DNA of 64,000 bases from Promethearchaeia archaeon. GTDB taxonomy: Archaea > Asgardarchaeota > Lokiarchaeia > Sigyniarchaeales > SOKP01. Location: positions 58,683-122,682 of the forward strand of contig JAHQWL010000072.1 of assembly GCA_029856155.1 (NCBI GenBank). The letters are read 5' to 3'. Position numbers and translations under genes: made by a program. The stretch's first letter is position 1. Each line of letters begins with the position of its first letter. The notes under the pieces were generated by a model. It saw nothing but the letters and a program-made list of their open reading frames with translations. It ran no database searches and was not told where the DNA came from. Shown here in pieces: positions 44,670 through 51,870 of the stretch.

Positions 44670-45818
44670 TTACCAACCGACTGGTAATCCTAATAAAAGT
44701 ATTAATAATTGAATACCTATTGGGATGCAGATTGGGTTTAAAATATTATCAGCTGTGTATACTGGAAAATAATCAGTTAGAAAGAAAATTACCGCTCCAA
44801 TTATTGCATATACTGGTCCTACAAGTATCAATCCAATTATGTATGCTAGAATCGTTCCCGCAAGAAAACCTTCTACTGATTTGGTGTCTCTACTCCTTAC
44901 TGTAACCTTATGTTTTCCATATCTTCTTCCGAATAATGCTGCTGCTGCATCTGAAAGACATGCAATAAGGACTCCTGTAAAAAATGCTAAAATATGGAGA
45001 AATCCTACCATATAGAGCATATAAGAAAAGATAAATCCTGTAATAATGTAAATCTGTGGCCCCATAGCATTTATCTCTTTATTTCTTAGCATTGATCTTG
45101 TTAAAAAATTAAAAATTGAGTATTCTGGACTCCAAATTATCCTAATTAAGTCAGAAATTATAGCAAAAATTAGCGCTCCAATCAAAGCCATCATTGTAAG
45201 ATCAATTACTGCTTGAAACATACCTGGAGTATAATAAAATAAAGAAATTGGACCCCAAATGAATTCATAGGCGGGTTGAATATCGTTGATTAACACAATT
45301 ACACTATCACTTATTATACGAGTAACTGGATAGAGTGCAAAAAACCCAAAATATGCAATAACTAGAAGAAAACCCATTAAATGAAAACCTTTTCTAACTA
45401 ACTCCATTTTAAATGTAATTTCCATTCGATAAGGGTCTTCTTTTGTCATTCTATCAATATATCTTCTTAAAACTGGTTTTTTTCCACTTTTTAATGTTCT
45501 CTCTTCAATTTCTGATTCAGTTCTGCTTACTTCTCTTTTAACTAATGCGAAAAAAGTAAAACTGATTAACAATGTAATCCCAATCCACCACACCATAAAT
45601 CCATTATATGGATAAGGGAAAAATCTCATAATAGAATTATAATATCCAAAAATTAAGAAACAAAAACCACAAATTATTGTTGTAATTCCACCGTACTTGT
45701 TATTTGCTTTAATTCCCTTTCGAGCAACTTGAAACATCAAAACCGTAAGGATAAAAAAGGACAGCGATAACGTTACATTATAAATACTATCAACAACGTT
45801 CCAATAGTCCATAATCAA
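44670..45818 (-). CDS. Dolichol/phytol kinase-like membrane protein
   Basis: 382 residues with about eight or nine membrane helices. The family signature is present: RKGFH in the middle, SDAAAALFGRRYGKHK, KSVEG and TADNILNP toward the C-terminus. These are the conserved blocks of CTP-dependent lipid kinases (dolichol kinase SEC59, phytol kinase VTE5, DGK1). It probably phosphorylates a polyprenol, such as the lipid carrier for N-glycosylation, or salvages geranylgeraniol for lipid synthesis. It precedes the HAD-IIA gene in a two-gene operon (7-bp gap). Confidence 0.8.
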   Translation of the reverse strand: MIMDYWNVVDSIYNVTLSLSFFILTVLMFQVARKGIKANNKYGGITTIICGFCFLIFGYYNSIMRFFPYPYNGFMVWWIGITLLISFTFFALVKREVSRTESEIEERTLKSGKKPVLRRYIDRMTKEDPYRMEITFKMELVRKGFHLMGFLLVIAYFGFFALYPVTRIISDSVIVLINDIQPAYEFIWGPISLFYYTPGMFQAVIDLTMMALIGALIFAIISDLIRIIWSPEYSIFNFLTRSMLRNKEINAMGPQIYIITGFIFSYMLYMVGFLHILAFFTGVLIACLSDAAAALFGRRYGKHKVTVRSRDTKSVEGFLAGTILAYIIGLILVGPVYAIIGAVIFFLTDYFPVYTADNILNPICIPIGIQLLILLLGLPVGW

Positions 45819-45883
45819 TCGCGTAAAGAATTGTATTAATTATTGAAATAATTTATAATTTTATAATTAGTTTAGCTTTAATA

Positions 45884-46933
45884 ATGTATACACATAAAAG
45901 TGATTTTTTTAAAGTATTATCAAAAGAGCCAACAACCCACGTTCCACTATATTGTACTGGATACCCAGAATTAACATTTATCGACAATTATGTTAACCAA
46001 TACAAATTTAAAACTAATAGAAAAGACATGGAATTAAACCAGAAAAATTATAATATTATAGAACAGATGGGATTTGATGCTATATCATTATGGGATTTTC
46101 GCCGAGGAGAAGGAGGTTATAATCTGGATGATCAAAGAAGAATAGACGGATGGGGCCGAATTTATAAAGGAGAATGGTATTTATGGCAGGGACTTTTTAG
46201 AAATGAAAAAATACTACAAGAATGGGAATATTTGACATTTCCATCTAAAAAGAAATTAATGATTTTGAAAGATTTCTTAAGGAGGACAAGCAAACATTTA
46301 GAATATGTAATCTCTTTACCTGGTTTATTTGAAAAAACTTGGCAATCCATGGGTTTTAATTATTTTGCTAAATGTTTAAGAAAGAATATTGAATTTGTGA
46401 AAATTGTTATCTCATATTTTTCAAAATATGTTAAAAAATTAATAAATATCCTTCAAACCGTTGGAGCACAAATATATCTTTTAGCAGATGATATTGGCTA
46501 CAGAAATAGAACATTTATTCCTAAAAATATATGGAAGGAATTATTCTTTAAAGCATATAGTGAGATTATAAATCTTATCCATAGTCGAAATCACAAAATA
46601 ATTATTCATTCTGATGGATATATCTCTGATATGATTGAAACTTTCATTAATTTAGGTTTTGATGGTGTTCAAAGTTTAGAGCCTAATGCGGGAGTCGATA
46701 TATTTCACCTCTTTAAAAAATTTAAAAATAGCATTTGTTTTATAGGCAATTTAGATATGTCTTTACTCACGTTCGGTACTCTAGAACAAGTAAAAGCCTA
46801 TGTTATTAAATTAATTACTAACGCAAGAAAATACAATTGCTCATTGGTAGTATCACCTTCACATCAAATTACTTCAAAATGTAAAGTAGAAAATATTAAT
46901 ACAATGATAAAAACGACTAAAATATTTAAATAA
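45884..46933 (+). CDS. UroD-fold protein lacking the zinc-thiolate Cys
   Basis: 349 residues of the uroporphyrinogen decarboxylase superfamily: FDAISLWDFR, LLADDIGYRNRTFIPKNIW, IIIHSDGYISDMI, GVQSLEPNAGVDI and FIGNLDMSLL are family-type blocks. Where corrinoid methyltransferases have His-x-Cys-Gly this protein has HSDG, and the distal Cys is missing (VVSPSHQIT). So it is not an ordinary MtaA-type enzyme; a decarboxylase or other UroD activity is possible. Most similar in layout to URO-D-like proteins of anaerobes. Isolated gene. Confidence 0.8.
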   Translation: MYTHKSDFFKVLSKEPTTHVPLYCTGYPELTFIDNYVNQYKFKTNRKDMELNQKNYNIIEQMGFDAISLWDFRRGEGGYNLDDQRRIDGWGRIYKGEWYLWQGLFRNEKILQEWEYLTFPSKKKLMILKDFLRRTSKHLEYVISLPGLFEKTWQSMGFNYFAKCLRKNIEFVKIVISYFSKYVKKLINILQTVGAQIYLLADDIGYRNRTFIPKNIWKELFFKAYSEIINLIHSRNHKIIIHSDGYISDMIETFINLGFDGVQSLEPNAGVDIFHLFKKFKNSICFIGNLDMSLLTFGTLEQVKAYVIKLITNARKYNCSLVVSPSHQITSKCKVENINTMIKTTKIFK

Positions 46934-47167
46934 TAATTTTGATAATTACTACAAGGAGATACTTTATAAAAATAATAACAGTGTTTGAGGTAGTTTTTAC
47001 AAAAATTTCTAAAGTTAATTAATAAAGAAATAATAATATAATTTATTAGAAAGTTCGAAATAAAAAAAAATAAATAAAATTAAAATAAGTTAATTATATC
47101 TATTATAGTAAGATTATATTACAAATCATCTCCGCAAAAATTATCTTATATCTAAATTACCAAAAAA
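46934..47167. other. AT-rich spacer before the split Roadblock gene
   Basis: 234 bp, almost only A and T. I see no ORF or clear repeat. AGTAAGATTATATTACAAATC around 47107-47127 might include the promoter of the Roadblock gene at 47168. Confidence 0.3.
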
Positions 47168-47329
47168 ATGACTTCTATGGAATCGACTACTGAAAATCTT
47201 GATGATATATTAAAAAAACTCCTTGCAGCTATCCCAGAGGTAAAATCTGCTGCTATTGTTTCCGCTGAAGGGTTGCCCATTGCCTCCGCACTCCCACAGG
47301 GTGTGGATGAAACACGTATAGATGAATAA
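47168..47329 (+). CDS. Roadblock/LC7 protein, N-terminal half (split gene)
   Basis: 53 residues: TTENLDDILKKLLAAIPEVK (first helix), SAAIVSAEGLPIASALP (first strands) and GVDETRIDE, then two consecutive TAA codons at 47327 and 47330. This is the N-terminal half of the same Roadblock fold whose C-terminal half follows in the same frame from 47357. Higher GC than the surroundings. Whether it is translated as a separate chain is unknown. Confidence 0.7.
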   Translation: MTSMESTTENLDDILKKLLAAIPEVKSAAIVSAEGLPIASALPQGVDETRIDE

Positions 47330-47353
47330 TAAAAGTATTTATCGCGTAAAGCA
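47321..47353 (+). other. 33-bp stop-containing insertion in the Roadblock gene
   Basis: Between codons for ...VDETRI and AMTAALL..., where a Roadblock fold normally has no break, lie 33 extra bases (exact borders ambiguous because of a GCAGCA repeat). They keep the frame but contain TAATAA. GATGAAT (47321-47327) can pair with ATTTATC (47337-47343, one G-U pair) to form a hairpin with a 9-nt loop. Confidence 0.55.
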
Positions 47354-47356
47354 GCA

Positions 47357-47575
47357 ATGACGGCAGCACTTCTCTCCCTTGCCGAAAGGGCGGTTATCGA
47401 GATGGAGAAAGGCGAGTTCGATCAATTATATATCAAAGGGAATGATGGGTATTTATTAGTTATGCAAGCTGGCCCCAATGCCGTATTAACTGTTTCTACA
47501 ACGAAAGATGTACGGTTGGGACTAATATTTTTAGATTGTAAACGAACGTGCGAGAAAATAGCAAAACTCATATAA
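47357..47575 (+). CDS. Roadblock/LC7 protein, C-terminal half (split gene)
   Basis: 72 residues from the ATG inside the long helix: MTAALLSLAERAVIEMEKGE, then strands DQLYIKGNDGYLLVMQAG, NAVLTVSTTKDVRLGLIFLD, and the last helix CKRTCEKIAKLI. This is the second half of a highly conserved archaeal Roadblock protein, in the same frame as the N-terminal half at 47168-47329. A 54-bp near-copy of its 3' end is found at 49625-49678. Probably a pseudogene or a two-chain protein. Confidence 0.75.
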   Translation: MTAALLSLAERAVIEMEKGEFDQLYIKGNDGYLLVMQAGPNAVLTVSTTKDVRLGLIFLDCKRTCEKIAKLI

Positions 47576-47737
47576 TTCTCCTTCATAAAATTATAGAATT
47601 TCTAATTTGATAATTAACAAGTATTTTAAAGTAGAGCATTCCCAACATTCAGCTTTTTTAAGAAAAATATTATACTTCATTTTTTCTACCTGAGGTTTTT
47701 ATTTTTTTCTTTTCAAATTTAATTAAACATTATTGGA

Positions 47738-48055
47738 TTGGATTGCCCGATTTTAACCATTTTTGGACAACCTTCAAGGAGAAATCTTGATGCTTCTATA
47801 GATGATGTAGTTAGAATTCAAAAAACCAAAGATTATTTAGCTACCCAAGTCATATTTGCCGGATATCAAAAAAAGTATATCCTGAAAAATTCAAAGATTT
47901 TAGTAGAGAAATTAAAAAATAGGTTGGTGTCTAAAGGAGATATATTTTCCTTTCGTTCTGGAAGTAATAGAGTAGATCTTATAGTGGTAGACCATGCCCC
48001 TCAAGCGCAAATAGTAAAAATTCATAAGAAAACGAGAGTAACTATGCAAGAATAA
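47738..48055 (+). CDS. Orphan partial CDC48/VAT N-domain
   Basis: 105 residues, TTG start at 47738. SRRNLDASIDDVVRIQK matches the second half of the double-psi barrel of CDC48/VAT (R-x-NAGVSIGDxVxVRK), and VVDHAPQAQIVKIHKKTRVTMQE the end of its Nc subdomain. The first psi loop and both AAA domains are absent, and there is no upstream in-frame coding. This is a standalone substrate-adaptor-like fragment or a remnant of a cdc48 gene. It lies 160 bp after the split Roadblock gene. Confidence 0.6.
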   Translation: MDCPILTIFGQPSRRNLDASIDDVVRIQKTKDYLATQVIFAGYQKKYILKNSKILVEKLKNRLVSKGDIFSFRSGSNRVDLIVVDHAPQAQIVKIHKKTRVTMQE

Positions 48056-48392
48056 GGTCCAAAATCTTCTTTTTTTTTATTACTAAAATAAATTTTAAAT
48101 TTATATCGCTTTTTTCTTTAAATAATGAGGAATCATCTATAGTTGTATGATTAAAAATTCCGCATATAGTCAATTTTTTCCTTATTCTTCATTTCATTCA
48201 GAACAATAAGAAATTTTAAAAAATTATTAAATATATTTCTGTCTTGAAATTCAATTTACCAGATTAAAATCCTTGATTATTAAAAGTAAAATTGCTTTAC
48301 TTTGTTTTTCTTTTAAATTGAGATAAGAAAGATAAGAATTATATACATTTTTATCCAATTATATATTGAAGACCAATGAAAGGATTAAAACT
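48056..48392. other. AT-rich gene-free stretch
   Basis: About 340 bp without a credible ORF or RNA gene. One weak hairpin is possible (AATCAT at 48133-48138 with ATGATT at 48149-48154). Confidence 0.4.
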
Positions 48393-48403
48393 ACTATATA
48401 AAA
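48393..48403 (+). promoter_or_regulatory. TATA box of the small membrane protein gene
   Basis: ACTATATAAAA lies ~100 bp upstream of the ATG at 48503, which is itself preceded by GAGGT (ribosome-binding site). Confidence 0.4.
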
Positions 48404-48502
48404 ACTATCTGATAAATTAATCCTTTTAAGTTTGCAATAACAATTCAATAAGGAAAGTAAAAAATTTTAATGTTAACAATTAAATATAGTGAGGTATTAT
48501 AG

Positions 48503-48976
48503 ATGGCACAATATATTTGGAAATTAATAGGCGCAGGTGGTGTTTTTACACTATTTAGTGTGATTCTTCCTTCAGCTTTTTTCATAGAATCTGGAGTGTG
48601 GAGTTTATTATGGTCTATTGGTATTTTGTGGGGAGGTGACATTTCTGGAGATCAAATTATTGGTTTTTTTGATGATAATAGGTATATGCCAATTGGAGTA
48701 ACTACAACAGTTTTATTAATAATAGCTTTGATATTAATGGCCATAGCAGCTATAAATACAAAAAATGAGAGAAATTTCAAACTAAATGCAGGAATGAGTT
48801 TATTCGGCGGGATATTAACCATTATTGCTCCAATAGTATATTATTTCTATTTGACCGCAGAAATCCCTGCCGTTTTTTGGGTTGAGTTTCATCCATTTAT
48901 AGGAGTATTTCTTCCATTCTTCGCTGGAATCTTAGGAATTATTGGGGCTATTATGGTTGCAAAATCCGGGAAGTAG
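48503..48976 (+). CDS. Four-helix membrane protein, unknown function
   Basis: 157 residues, about four transmembrane segments: 8-35 (GGVFTLFSVILPSAFFIESG), 66-90 (VTTTVLLIIALILMAIAA), 100-120 and 130-155 (GVFLPFFAGILGIIGAIMVA). No motif recognised. The start is preceded by GAGGT and a TATA box further up, so it is likely real and expressed alone. Confidence 0.65.
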   Translation: MAQYIWKLIGAGGVFTLFSVILPSAFFIESGVWSLLWSIGILWGGDISGDQIIGFFDDNRYMPIGVTTTVLLIIALILMAIAAINTKNERNFKLNAGMSLFGGILTIIAPIVYYFYLTAEIPAVFWVEFHPFIGVFLPFFAGILGIIGAIMVAKSGK

Positions 48977-49103
48977 CTTGTAAATTTCATGAAAATCTAT
49001 ACTATTTTTTTTTATTATTAAATAATTTTTTAGGATAATTTCTAAGGATTTTATTGAATGTATTCTCTGATAAATTTCTTAACCACCTCGTAAAATTAAT
49101 ACC

Positions 49104-49391
49104 TTACCAATCATCAAATATACCATATTGTTCAGCAATTTCAGCTAATTCAAAAAATTCCTTGTATTCCGCGACAATTTTAAGGACTCTAACCAAATTA
49201 GTAATCAAACCCCCGAGTGAAACCATAGTACATAGAATTCCGATAAGCCATCCTATCGAGGGATCTCGGTAATCAAAATTATCCCAAATCAGTAATAACT
49301 CCACAATTCCTATTAGATACCAAAAAAGTAGGAACATAGAATGCCGTAGAATTTTTCTATTACTGTATGTGCTTAATCTTTTAATAAACAT
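49104..49391 (-). CDS. Small two-helix membrane protein
   Basis: 95 residues with two membrane segments (FLLFWYLIGIVELLLIW and GWLIGILCTMVSLGGLITNL), a short loop and a cytosolic-looking acidic end (AEIAEQYGIFDDW). Not recognised. It starts 12 bp after the stop of the 48-codon ORF at 49404-49550, so the two form a small operon. Confidence 0.55.
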   Translation of the reverse strand: MFIKRLSTYSNRKILRHSMFLLFWYLIGIVELLLIWDNFDYRDPSIGWLIGILCTMVSLGGLITNLVRVLKIVAEYKEFFELAEIAEQYGIFDDW

Positions 49392-49403
49392 TAGAGGGAT
49401 AGC

Positions 49404-49550
49404 TTAGAAATATTGAAGGATTTGTTCGAGCACAGGTAATAGTTGCTCATAATCTTTCTTCTCTAAAAATCGTTTATTATTTACATATATTATAGTTTCA
49501 TTATTAACTAATAAAAGTGTGATATAATCATTTACCTTGAACTCATTCAT
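49404..49550 (-). CDS. 48-residue small protein
   Basis: Reading MNEFKVNDYITLLLVNNETI and on to a helix ending VLEQILQYF. The pattern strand-turn-strand (YITLLLVNNETIIYVNNKRF) then helix looks like a real small fold; it resembles the N-terminal segment of a repeated Lokiarchaeal protein type (KVN-YITL-L-N--T-IYVN) from memory, which I cannot verify here. Upstream of a two-helix membrane protein gene with a 12-bp gap. Confidence 0.45.
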   Translation of the reverse strand: MNEFKVNDYITLLLVNNETIIYVNNKRFLEKKDYEQLLPVLEQILQYF

Positions 49551-49624
49551 TCCAAATATAATAATTTTCTTTCGTTTAAATTAATTACAAGATTCAAACA
49601 CGTAAATGTTAGGTATCTAAGATT

Positions 49625-49678
49625 TTAATATTTTTAGATTGTAAGCGAACGTGTGAAAAAATCGCGAAATTACTTTAA
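49625..49678 (+). pseudogene. 3' remnant of a Roadblock gene
   Basis: 54 bp encode LIFLDCKRTCEKIAKLL and a TAA, against LIFLDCKRTCEKIAKLI at the end of the Roadblock gene at 47575. 16 of 17 residues are identical, with mostly synonymous DNA differences. Nothing before it continues the Roadblock fold. It overlaps the 3' end of the RibD-like gene on the other strand by 4 bp. Confidence 0.8.
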
Positions 49679-50394
49679 TCTTCTTCTATTTTGGTATCAT
49701 TTATCAGATCATAATAAAGATAGATGTATGAATGTTTTAACACTTCACATTTCTTAAGCGTTAAAGTTTTGATATTGAATAAATCATCATCAGTTTGGGG
49801 AGGTATTCCATCTATCGATGTAGGGGTATCTTTTCCACCAATTAGACAGGGTGCTATTACAAGTGAAATATGATCTATGAGTTTTTTTCTAAGAAATTGA
49901 GAATTCAATGTCCCTCCTGATTGAATTGATAACTTTTCAATTTGAAAGTCTTGTTTTAGTTTTACAAATAAATCTACAATATTGATCTCATTTGGATAAA
50001 AAATAATATTCATTTCTTTTTCATTTGTTAATTCGAAAGCTGGATGGTTTTTATTGTTTGTAACAATATAAATAGATTTAAATGAATTTATTAGATAAAT
50101 GACACCCTTTTTTGCAAGATGTGGTTTGCGATCAATGATAATTAAGTTGACATCCTTATTATTGTCAGCTTTTTCACGTAAGTTAACACCAATTTTAGCT
50201 AATACCCTTCCACTGATTAAAGCATCTCTATCAGTTTTACGTAAAAGATCATAGTATTGATAATTTCCTTCTTTTATTCCCTTGATTTTAGGAAAATCTA
50301 TTTCTTGATCTCGTACATCGACATCCCCCGTAGAAATTTTTCCATCCAATGACTGCATGAGAAAAAGAGTTGTTTCAGGTCGATTCTTATCCAT
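49675..50394 (-). CDS. RibD C-terminal-domain reductase
   Basis: 239 residues of the dihydrofolate-reductase-like RibD_C fold: N-terminal TTLFLMQSLDGKIS, the YYDLLRKTDRDALISGR nucleotide/substrate region, LIIIDRKPHL and IQSGGTLNSQFLRKKLID, which binds NADPH in riboflavin reductases. Similar proteins reduce the ribosyl group of the pyrimidine intermediate in riboflavin or archaeal folate/pterin routes. No deaminase domain is attached. The 3' end runs over the Roadblock remnant. Confidence 0.85.
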   Translation of the reverse strand: MDKNRPETTLFLMQSLDGKISTGDVDVRDQEIDFPKIKGIKEGNYQYYDLLRKTDRDALISGRVLAKIGVNLREKADNNKDVNLIIIDRKPHLAKKGVIYLINSFKSIYIVTNNKNHPAFELTNEKEMNIIFYPNEINIVDLFVKLKQDFQIEKLSIQSGGTLNSQFLRKKLIDHISLVIAPCLIGGKDTPTSIDGIPPQTDDDLFNIKTLTLKKCEVLKHSYIYLYYDLINDTKIEED

Positions 50395-50508
50395 TAATTT
50401 CTCACTTTTTATATTCTTTTAATAATTTAATAATTATTAAGTATAGTAATAAAATAATTAATAAAATCATAGTCAGTTGATTTACTAATCTCTTATAATT
50501 AAATTAAG

Positions 50509-50895
50509 ATGGAGTTGGTTAAAATCCAAGATAAAAGAAGTCCATTTTTTATTAATATTGAAGATTCTCCAAAATTCATGCAAATGGAAGGATTAGAAAC
50601 CACAATTCTTACCGGTCTACACGGTGAGAAAATGACAATGGCACTCAATGCCACATTACCAGGTCACACTGTTCCTATGCATTCTCATAAGCATGAGCAA
50701 ATAGGCATAGTATATGGGGGAGAAGCAAATCTTCGAATTGGAGATGAAGAGCGGATTGTAAAAAAAGGAGATTTTTATTGTATACCCTCTAACACACCCC
50801 ACGGAGATAAGTGTATAGGTAATGAACCCTTTATTATGCTTGATATATTTTACCCAATTAGAGATGATTTTCTAAGAAAATTAAAGAACAAATAA
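50509..50895 (+). CDS. Cupin-domain protein
   Basis: 128 residues, one cupin barrel. Motif 1 is seen as HTVPMHSHKHEQIGIVYGGE (His-x-His, Glu ligands) and motif 2 as GDFYCIPSNTPHG (final His). The metal site looks complete. Small single-domain cupins are often sugar/ligand binding or metal-dependent enzymes; specificity cannot be read. Gene is isolated. Confidence 0.85.
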   Translation: MELVKIQDKRSPFFINIEDSPKFMQMEGLETTILTGLHGEKMTMALNATLPGHTVPMHSHKHEQIGIVYGGEANLRIGDEERIVKKGDFYCIPSNTPHGDKCIGNEPFIMLDIFYPIRDDFLRKLKNK

Positions 50896-50932
50896 AAGCT
50901 TCTAGAATGAATCATTTTATTATAATAAGCAC

Positions 50933-51718
50933 TTAATTCATCTTATTTAAGGCAACTTTGATTGCTTCTCTAAGTTTACTTTTTTCTATTTCAGGACCTA
51001 CCTCTATCATTTCACCATTCACATAAATTCTTCGCTCAATCCCATATTGTTGTAAAACTTTTTGATCAACTGCTGAAAATTCATTAAGAATAACATAATT
51101 TCCGTATTCTGAGATTACTTCTCGAACTCTTTGCGCTTCAATATCACTAGTTAGACAAAATCTATTCCAAAATAAATCAATAACAACTTTCCCTTTGACA
51201 GGTTTAAAATTATAGTGTTCCTCTCTGAAATGAGGAGGTTCAGCACTTCGATTAAATGATTTCCAAAGGATTGCTTCTTCACCCCGTTTTTCTACGACTT
51301 TAAATCCTAATTTTAGAAAAAAGTCTGCTGGCATAAACCAAAAATCCCAAAAATACCCTATAGTTACAATTCCATTTCGATGTTGGTTTTGAGCTTCTTC
51401 TTCAGCAGCTTTTATTAATTTTTTTCCTATTCCTTTTTTCGAAAATTTAGATTGTGAAACTAAACAAGGGAATACCATCAAATCTCTACCTTGAATATTC
51501 CAAGGATTTATTTCAATTGGCATAATGTATAGAAATCCTGCATGAATACCATCTAAAAGAGCAACTTTGACTCTCAAGCCATGTTTTTCCATATTCCTAA
51601 GCCATGAGATACGTCGTAAACAAGATATTTCGCGTTCGGTATTATCCTCATTTACATGAGTACACGTACCAACATAATATTCATCGTCTTTAGTCATATT
51701 TCGAATACTAATTGACAT
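50933..51718 (-). CDS. GNAT acetyltransferase with YoaP/thioredoxin-like C-terminal domain
   Basis: 261 residues. GNAT part (about 1-155) with the acetyl-CoA loop SKFSKKGIGKKLIKAAEEEA. The C-terminal ~100 residues (GKVVIDLFWNRFCLTSDIEA, then VLNEFSAVDQKVLQQYGIER, YVNGEMIEVGP) form a thioredoxin-like fold with one Cys (NRFC), as in the YoaP C-terminal domain. Such GNAT-YoaP fusions are known; the role is not. Possible redox-controlled or thiol-substrate acetyltransferase. Confidence 0.8.
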   Translation of the reverse strand: MSISIRNMTKDDEYYVGTCTHVNEDNTEREISCLRRISWLRNMEKHGLRVKVALLDGIHAGFLYIMPIEINPWNIQGRDLMVFPCLVSQSKFSKKGIGKKLIKAAEEEAQNQHRNGIVTIGYFWDFWFMPADFFLKLGFKVVEKRGEEAILWKSFNRSAEPPHFREEHYNFKPVKGKVVIDLFWNRFCLTSDIEAQRVREVISEYGNYVILNEFSAVDQKVLQQYGIERRIYVNGEMIEVGPEIEKSKLREAIKVALNKMN

Positions 51719-51870
51719 TTTTCTTTTTCTCTATCTTAGTCTTAAAATTCATTTTACTCAAGAATAGTGATATTTGAAAAACAAATATACAAGTTAATAT
51801 TTATGTTATTTCCCTTGAAAAGAATATTAGAATTTAATAATAAAAAAAATTTAAATTAAATTTAGTTTAC

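Noticed and set aside
47300-47370. Bulge-helix-bulge intron in the Roadblock gene
   Set aside because: A hairpin is possible, but the two 3-nt bulges separated by a 4-bp helix needed by the splicing endonuclease are not seen at the junctions; kept only as one option.
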